17,246 nt of DNA from NCBI GenBank assembly GCA_015522865.1, contig WALN01000033.1:1-17246 (forward strand), in the 5' to 3' direction. The stretch's first letter is position 1; the number at the start of each line of letters is the position of its first letter. The stretch is from Microcaldota archaeon. GTDB taxonomy: Archaea > Micrarchaeota > Micrarchaeia > Norongarragalinales > WALN01. A program made the position numbers and the translations under genes. Shown here one piece after another: positions 14,188 through 17,246 of the stretch. The notes under the pieces are model-generated. The model saw only the letters and a program-made list of their open reading frames with translations, had not been told where the DNA came from and ran no database searches.

Positions 14188-16227
14188 ATGAAAGAGGAAA
14201 TTTCAAAATTACTTGGAATTATGCATATTGAAAAACTGAACCCAATGCAGACAAAAGCGTTGCCGCATATTTTGGGAAATAAAAATATTTTAGTTTCTGC
14301 TCCAACTGCATCTGGAAAAACTCTTCTTGCAGAGATAGCAATGATAAAGAATAGAAAAGAAGGAAGAGGAAAAATAATATATATAGTTCCGCTCAGAGCG
14401 CTCGCATCCGAAAAATACAAAGAATTTTCAGAGACGCTGGGGCACTTCGGGATTTCTGTTGGAATTTCTACTGGTGACTTTGATTCTGTCTCTGAAAGCT
14501 TGGCAGCGCATGATGTAATCATAGTAACTTCGGAAAAAATGGACTCTCTATTGCGGCATAAGGCGAAATGGATAAAGAATATTGGGGGAGCGATAATAGA
14601 TGAAATTCATTTGCTGGGGGATGCAAGCAGAGGCGCAACACTCGAAATAGTTATAAGTAAATTAAGAAAATTGAAACCGAGAATAATAGGCTTAAGCGCA
14701 ACAGTCAACAACTCTGCAGAAATCGCTGAGTGGCTGAATGCAGAACTAATTGAGAGCAACTACAGACCTACAAAATTAGTGGTAGGCGTATGCGATAAAG
14801 AAGAGCTGGAGGTCAGCAACAAAAAGATAAAAATAAGGAATAAGGAAAGGGCGCTGGAAGAGATAATAAAATATCTTACGCAAAGCGATGATAAGCAGAT
14901 AATAGTATTTGTATCAACAAGGAAATCTGCTGAAAAAGTCGCTGAAGAGCTGGCAGGGCAGATTGGAAGAGCATCGCAAAAACTGCAAACAGCCAAAAAT
15001 AAAATTTTAAAAGTTTTGAGCACGCCGACAATTCAGTGCAAGCGCTTAGCTTCTGTGGTAGGGAGGGGCGTTGCTTTTCACCATGCAGGCATTTTGCAGA
15101 AGCAAAGAGATATTATTGAAGAGGAGTTCAAAAAAGAAAGGGAAATAAAAATTATCGTTGCAACAACCACGCTTGCCATGGGTATTGATTATCCCGCTTC
15201 TATTGTTGTTGTAAGGAATTTGAAAAGATTTAGCGGGGCAGGCTCACAATTTTTGCCTAATTTAGAAGTGCAGCAAATGTTGGGGAGAGCTGGAAGGCCG
15301 AGATACGACAAAGAAGGGGTCGGAATTCTAATGACTAAGAGCTCTGAAAAAAGGAAAATAATTGAAAAATATATAATGGGGCCACTTGAAAACATCTATT
15401 CCCAGCTCTCGTCAGAACCTGCGCTCAGAACGCACACTCTTTCGCTTATTGCATCTGAAGAAATAAAAAACTTTAATGAACTCTTTGCATTTTTCAACAC
15501 CACTCTTTTCGCGCATCAATACCAAAATTTAGAAGTACTATATGAAAAGATAGAAAATATAGTTGATGAGCTTGTTGATTATGATTTTGTGAGGATGAGG
15601 AAAGGCGCGTTGGTTTGCACGCCGGTTGGAAGAAGAATTTCTGAATTATATATCGACCCGCTCAGTGGAGCGCAAATAGTAGAATTTCTGGAGAGGAAAA
15701 TAGAAAGGAGGGATATAGATTATTTGATGCTCATCGCTGGATGCGCGGAAAGCCGACCTCTGCTAAATATTTCAATAGGAGAAGAGAGAAAATTATGGGA
15801 AGAGCTCTATGAAGAGGTAAGTGATTTTGAAGTGGATGAAATAAGAGGCGGAAGAGATTCAGTAAGAAAATACAAAACTGCGAAAATGCTCAACGCTTGG
15901 ATTAATGAAAAAAATGAAGAAGAAATTCTCGAAGAATTTAGAGTGCCTCCAGGAGAGCTATTTGCGCGGAGAAGAAATGCAGAGTGGCTTGCGTATTCTA
16001 TAAACCAAATTGCATGGATGCTTAATAAAACAGAGGCAAGAAAAAGAGCAGCTGTATTAGAAATGAGATTGAGATACGGAATTAAAGAAGAGCTACTGGA
16101 GTTATGTTCGCTTAGAGGCATTGGCAGAGTAAGGGCGAGAAAATTATTTAACGCGGGTATTAAAACAAAAGAAAAATACAAAAAGCTTGCAAAAGAAGAA
16201 AGAGAAAGAATACTTAGAAAAAATTAA
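14188..16227 (+). CDS. hel308: ATP-dependent DNA helicase Hel308
   Basis: The 679-aa superfamily 2 helicase unwinds lagging-strand and forked DNA at stalled replication forks, 3' to 5'. Motifs are in order: Q-type NPMQTKAL at 18-25, motif I APTASGKT at 38-45, motif II DEIH at 138-141, motif III SAT at 170-172, motif V ATTTLAMGID at 325-334 and motif VI QMLGRAGRP at 363-371. A winged-helix and ratchet region follows, ending in a helix-hairpin-helix LRGIGRVRARKLFNAGI at about 642-658. Length and order are those of archaeal Hel308; no key residue is missing. It is the only plus-strand protein gene here, divergent from the pilus locus. Its TAA overlaps the stop of the opposing 60-aa pilin gene through the palindrome TTAA. 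Confidence 0.95.
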   Translation: MKEEISKLLGIMHIEKLNPMQTKALPHILGNKNILVSAPTASGKTLLAEIAMIKNRKEGRGKIIYIVPLRALASEKYKEFSETLGHFGISVGISTGDFDSVSESLAAHDVIIVTSEKMDSLLRHKAKWIKNIGGAIIDEIHLLGDASRGATLEIVISKLRKLKPRIIGLSATVNNSAEIAEWLNAELIESNYRPTKLVVGVCDKEELEVSNKKIKIRNKERALEEIIKYLTQSDDKQIIVFVSTRKSAEKVAEELAGQIGRASQKLQTAKNKILKVLSTPTIQCKRLASVVGRGVAFHHAGILQKQRDIIEEEFKKEREIKIIVATTTLAMGIDYPASIVVVRNLKRFSGAGSQFLPNLEVQQMLGRAGRPRYDKEGVGILMTKSSEKRKIIEKYIMGPLENIYSQLSSEPALRTHTLSLIASEEIKNFNELFAFFNTTLFAHQYQNLEVLYEKIENIVDELVDYDFVRMRKGALVCTPVGRRISELYIDPLSGAQIVEFLERKIERRDIDYLMLIAGCAESRPLLNISIGEERKLWEELYEEVSDFEVDEIRGGRDSVRKYKTAKMLNAWINEKNEEEILEEFRVPPGELFARRRNAEWLAYSINQIAWMLNKTEARKRAAVLEMRLRYGIKEELLELCSLRGIGRVRARKLFNAGIKTKEKYKKLAKEERERILRKN

Positions 16228-16406
16228 GAAACATTCGTGTTGGTTATGTTCTTCAATTTTGATGAGGCGTTTGAAGCAGATGAGAGCTGAGTAGTAAGAA
16301 CTCCGCTTCTAAGAAAGAGTACCACCAGAATGACGAGTAGTAAAGCTGCGGCTATAATTAAAATGTATTCGCTCGACACCTGGGCTTTACTATTAAATTT
16401 TAACAT
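16224..16406 (-). CDS. Short type IV pilin with class III signal
   Basis: With the preferred ATG at 16406 the product is 60 aa: MLKFNSKAQVSSEYILIIAA and on, a basic leader, cleavage before Gln9, Glu at +5, a hydrophobic helix to about residue 33 and only about 27 residues outside. The frame extends to 16469, but that start would lie inside the upstream pilin gene. The shorter start has a GTGAT Shine-Dalgarno at good spacing and begins 8 nt after the upstream stop, so the pair is one operon. The mature protein would be little more than the pilin helix, similar to very short archaeal or Flp-type pilins. The stop codon is shared in the TTAA overlap with hel308. Confidence 0.8.
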   Translation of the reverse strand: MLKFNSKAQVSSEYILIIAAALLLVILVVLFLRSGVLTTQLSSASNASSKLKNITNTNVS

Positions 16407-16413
16407 TTTATCA

Positions 16414-16716
16414 CTAAGAGCATGTTTTAGTGGTATAGTTACATAGCTTGGAAGAGTTACTTTCATCACATTGCTTTCCGTTACAGTCAGGGTCGTAACA
16501 ATCCGTTAGCGCATCTCCGTCATTGTCAAGCCCATCATAGCAAACACTTTCAACAGTAAGTGAATTCTGAACTGATTGAATATTTGTGTGAATATTTGAA
16601 ATTTGATGCTCAGTCTGTGGAAGAACATTCCCACGTATGAGAAGTATAGCTAGGATAACGAGGAGCAATGCAACCCCTAGCAACAGTAAATATTCCAGCG
16701 AAGTTTGTGCTTTCAT
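16414..16716 (-). CDS. Type IV pilin with Cys-rich acidic (calcium-loop-like) C-terminal module
   Basis: The 100-aa product begins MKAQTSLEYLLLLGVALLLV: Lys-Ala leader, cleavage before Gln4, Glu at +5 and a helix to about residue 27. A polar linker at 30-55 leads to CYDGLDNDGDALTDCYDPDC at 59-78 and two further Cys in the last 20 residues. The D-x-D-N-D-G-D loop flanked by Cys pairs recalls small calcium-binding, disulfide-stapled modules seen on archaeal and bacterial surface proteins. It has its own TATA element and leads the two-gene pilin unit. A disulfide-stabilised binding or tip role is inferred. Confidence 0.85.
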   Translation of the reverse strand: MKAQTSLEYLLLLGVALLLVILAILLIRGNVLPQTEHQISNIHTNIQSVQNSLTVESVCYDGLDNDGDALTDCYDPDCNGKQCDESNSSKLCNYTTKTCS

Positions 16717-16733
16717 ATATGAAAAACACCAGC

Positions 16734-16745
16734 TATATAAAAAAA
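16734..16745 (-). promoter_or_regulatory. TATA box of the two-pilin unit; its T run may also end the tRNA transcript
   Basis: TTTTTTTATATA on the minus strand is centred about 24 nt before the ATG at 16716. The same T run lies 14 nt after the last base of the tRNA and could serve as its U-tract terminator. Confidence 0.5.
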
Positions 16746-16859
16746 GCTTTACTTCAAACGAGCCCGGAGGGATTCGAACCCTCGACCATCAGCTTTCTTC
16801 AAAAAACATATTTTTCTTTTCTGTGAAGGCTTTTGCATTCTGTTCTTTCTTTTCCCTGA

Positions 16860-16890
16860 GCAACTTCTTAAAAAGAAGTTGCATCAAGAA
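16860..16890. repeat. Hairpin repeat, copy 1 (31 nt)
   Basis: GCAACTTCTT and AAGAAGTTGC form a 10-bp palindromic stem with a 3-nt A loop, followed by ATCAAGAA. The identical 31-nt unit recurs at 16906-16936. Confidence 0.9.
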
Positions 16891-16905
16891 GTTCTCTGGT
16901 GCAGC

Positions 16906-16936
16906 GCAACTTCTTAAAAAGAAGTTGCATCAAGAA
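16906..16936. repeat. Hairpin repeat, copy 2 (31 nt)
   Basis: This is identical to 16860-16890, including the ATCAAGAA tail; the copies start 46 nt apart. Between them lies TTCTCTGGTGCAG (16892-16904), which recurs at 16981-16993. Confidence 0.9.
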
Positions 16937-17019
16937 CATTCGTTCTTTCTAGTGCAGGTCTTTCTTTAGAAAGAAGTGCTTTCTCTGGTGCAGCTCTCTT
17001 TCTAAGAGAGGTGCTGGCC

Positions 17020-17042
17020 CTTCTTTCTTAAAAAGAAAGAAG
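17020..17042. repeat. Related palindromic hairpin in the tRNA intron
   Basis: CTTCTTTCTT and AAGAAAGAAG form a 10-bp stem around a 3-nt A loop, followed by TGCT. Shorter relatives are TTCTTT/AAAGAA at 16962-16975 and CTCTC/GAGAG around 16995-17010, each followed by a TGCT motif. Confidence 0.8.
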
Positions 17043-17092
17043 TGCTAAGCTGTCCCAAGAAAGAAGTTCGTTCTTCCTGAAGGTCTTTCTAT

Positions 17093-17187
17093 CTGTTCTT
17101 TCTTTTCCCTGAAGGCTTTTCACAACTGTTCTTTCTTTTCCCTGAAGGCTTTTCACAAACTGTTCTTTCTTTTCCCTGAAGGCTTTT
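17093..17187. repeat. Three tandem copies of a 33/34-nt repeat inside the tRNA intron, with a 20-nt copy at 16840
   Basis: Copies begin at 17093, 17126 and 17160 with CTGTTCTTTCTTTTCCCTGA and continue AAGGCTTTTCACAA; the third is cut after GGCTTTT. The first 20 nt recur exactly at 16840-16859. Degenerate relatives are visible at about 16807-16839 and 17072-17092. Confidence 0.9.
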
Positions 17188-17213
17188 CTTTCTTACAAGA
17201 AAGAAAAGGCTTC
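17178..17213. repeat. Hairpin at the 5' end of the tRNA intron
   Basis: A 12-bp stem (CTTTTCTTTCTT with its complement) is extended across one G/G mismatch by GAAG/CTTC. Its outer arm is made of intron bases 2-5, so it may compete with, or replace, the outer helix of the bulge-helix-bulge. Confidence 0.75.
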
Positions 17214-17246
17214 TTAGAAGGCTGCCGCTCTGTCCAGGCTGAGCTA

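Larger units (their letters stand above)
16795..17214 (-). other. Predicted 420-nt tRNA intron at position 37/38
   Basis: The junctions fit an archaeal bulge-helix-bulge. The exon CUUC (32-35) pairs with GAAG at 16800-16797 near the intron's 3' end. This leaves three-base bulges UA^A and AA^A, each cut after its second base. The outer helix is weak (G-U, A-U, A-U, G-U) and competes with a 12-bp hairpin at the intron's 5' end (17178-17213). Archaeal tRNA introns are usually tens of nucleotides, so this one is extreme. It has no coding frame of credible quality and is filled with hairpins and direct repeats, listed separately. Splicing would need the tRNA endonuclease (EndA). Confidence 0.75.
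16759..17246 (-). tRNA. tRNA-Arg(UCU), interrupted by a long intron; 5' acceptor strand outside window
   Basis: Exon 1 reads in from the window edge: TAGCTCAGCCTGGACAGAGC (U8, A9 and the D-arm), G26, then the anticodon stem GCAGC and loop CTTCTAA with anticodon UCU at 17218-17216. Exon 2 (16794-16759) supplies AGCTGA, a five-base variable loop, T-arm GAGGG TTCGAAT CCCTC, acceptor strand CGGGCTC and discriminator G73. The joined loop closes with four of five stem pairs (G27/A43 unpaired). The 5' acceptor strand, predicted GAGCCCG, lies beyond 17246. The spliced sequence resembles archaeal tRNA-Arg(UCU). CCA is not encoded. This tRNA reads AGA codons, which are frequent here. Confidence 0.88.

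Noticed and set aside
14130..14522. Minus-strand open frame of 130 codons overlapping the start of hel308
   Set aside because: It is antisense to conserved helicase motifs (motif I to before motif II), and its protein shows no recognisable domain; a shadow of the real gene.
16637..16969. Plus-strand frame of 110 codons across the pilin start, tRNA exon and intron
   Set aside because: It reads antisense through the tRNA T-arm and into the repeat block; the apparent protein is a product of low-complexity repeats.
16840..17213. CRISPR array
   Set aside because: Only four to five copies, mostly directly adjacent with no unique spacers of regular length, inside a tRNA gene and without cas genes.

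Overview
The window looks like a piece of an archaeal chromosome, most likely from a small-genome DPANN-type lineage (Micrarchaeota- or Diapherotrites-like; the lineage is inferred). The signs are archaeal class III (type IV prepilin) signal peptides, an archaeal Hel308 helicase, a KaiC/ArlH-type ATPase, TATA boxes about 25 nt upstream of start codons (leaderless transcription), and a tRNA gene with an intron at position 37/38 that fits the archaeal bulge-helix-bulge rule.

Left part (1-3445, all on the minus strand). A three-gene exported-protein unit reads 1978->1: a 73-aa two-helix protein, a 203-aa membrane-anchored protein, and a gingipain-like (peptidase C25-type) cysteine protease whose end lies outside the window. 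Upstream are a 59-aa TTG-started 2[4Fe-4S] ferredoxin, a membrane-anchored coiled-coil protein with a very basic tail, and a HEAT-like helical protein.

Centre (3537-13965, all minus). This is a type IV pilus locus. Reading in the direction of transcription, a 740-aa pilin-adhesin with two tandem CARDB-like repeats leads five closely packed small pilin-like genes (11712->9087). A second unit (9029->4933) holds a winged-helix/coiled-coil protein, the secretion ATPase, and two separate FlaJ/TadC-family platform proteins with overlapping start and stop codons. A KaiC-like ATPase and a 149-aa pilin, each with its own promoter, follow. No prepilin peptidase is present.

Right part (13966-17246). 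A divergent intergenic region carries a TATA box followed by a 63-nt inverted-repeat-bounded element, a possible small structured RNA, and then the plus-strand Hel308 gene. Two more class III pilin genes converge on it; one has a Cys-rich acidic loop resembling calcium-binding modules. The window ends inside a tRNA-Arg(UCU) gene whose two exons are separated by a predicted 420-nt intron built from repeated hairpins and 33-nt direct repeats. This intron is the most unusual object in the window.

Translation signals follow a rule: genes that open a transcription unit usually have a TATA element about 25 nt before the start and no Shine-Dalgarno, while internal genes carry a GGTGA or GGAGG motif. 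This rule was used to move several starts inward from upstream TTG codons.
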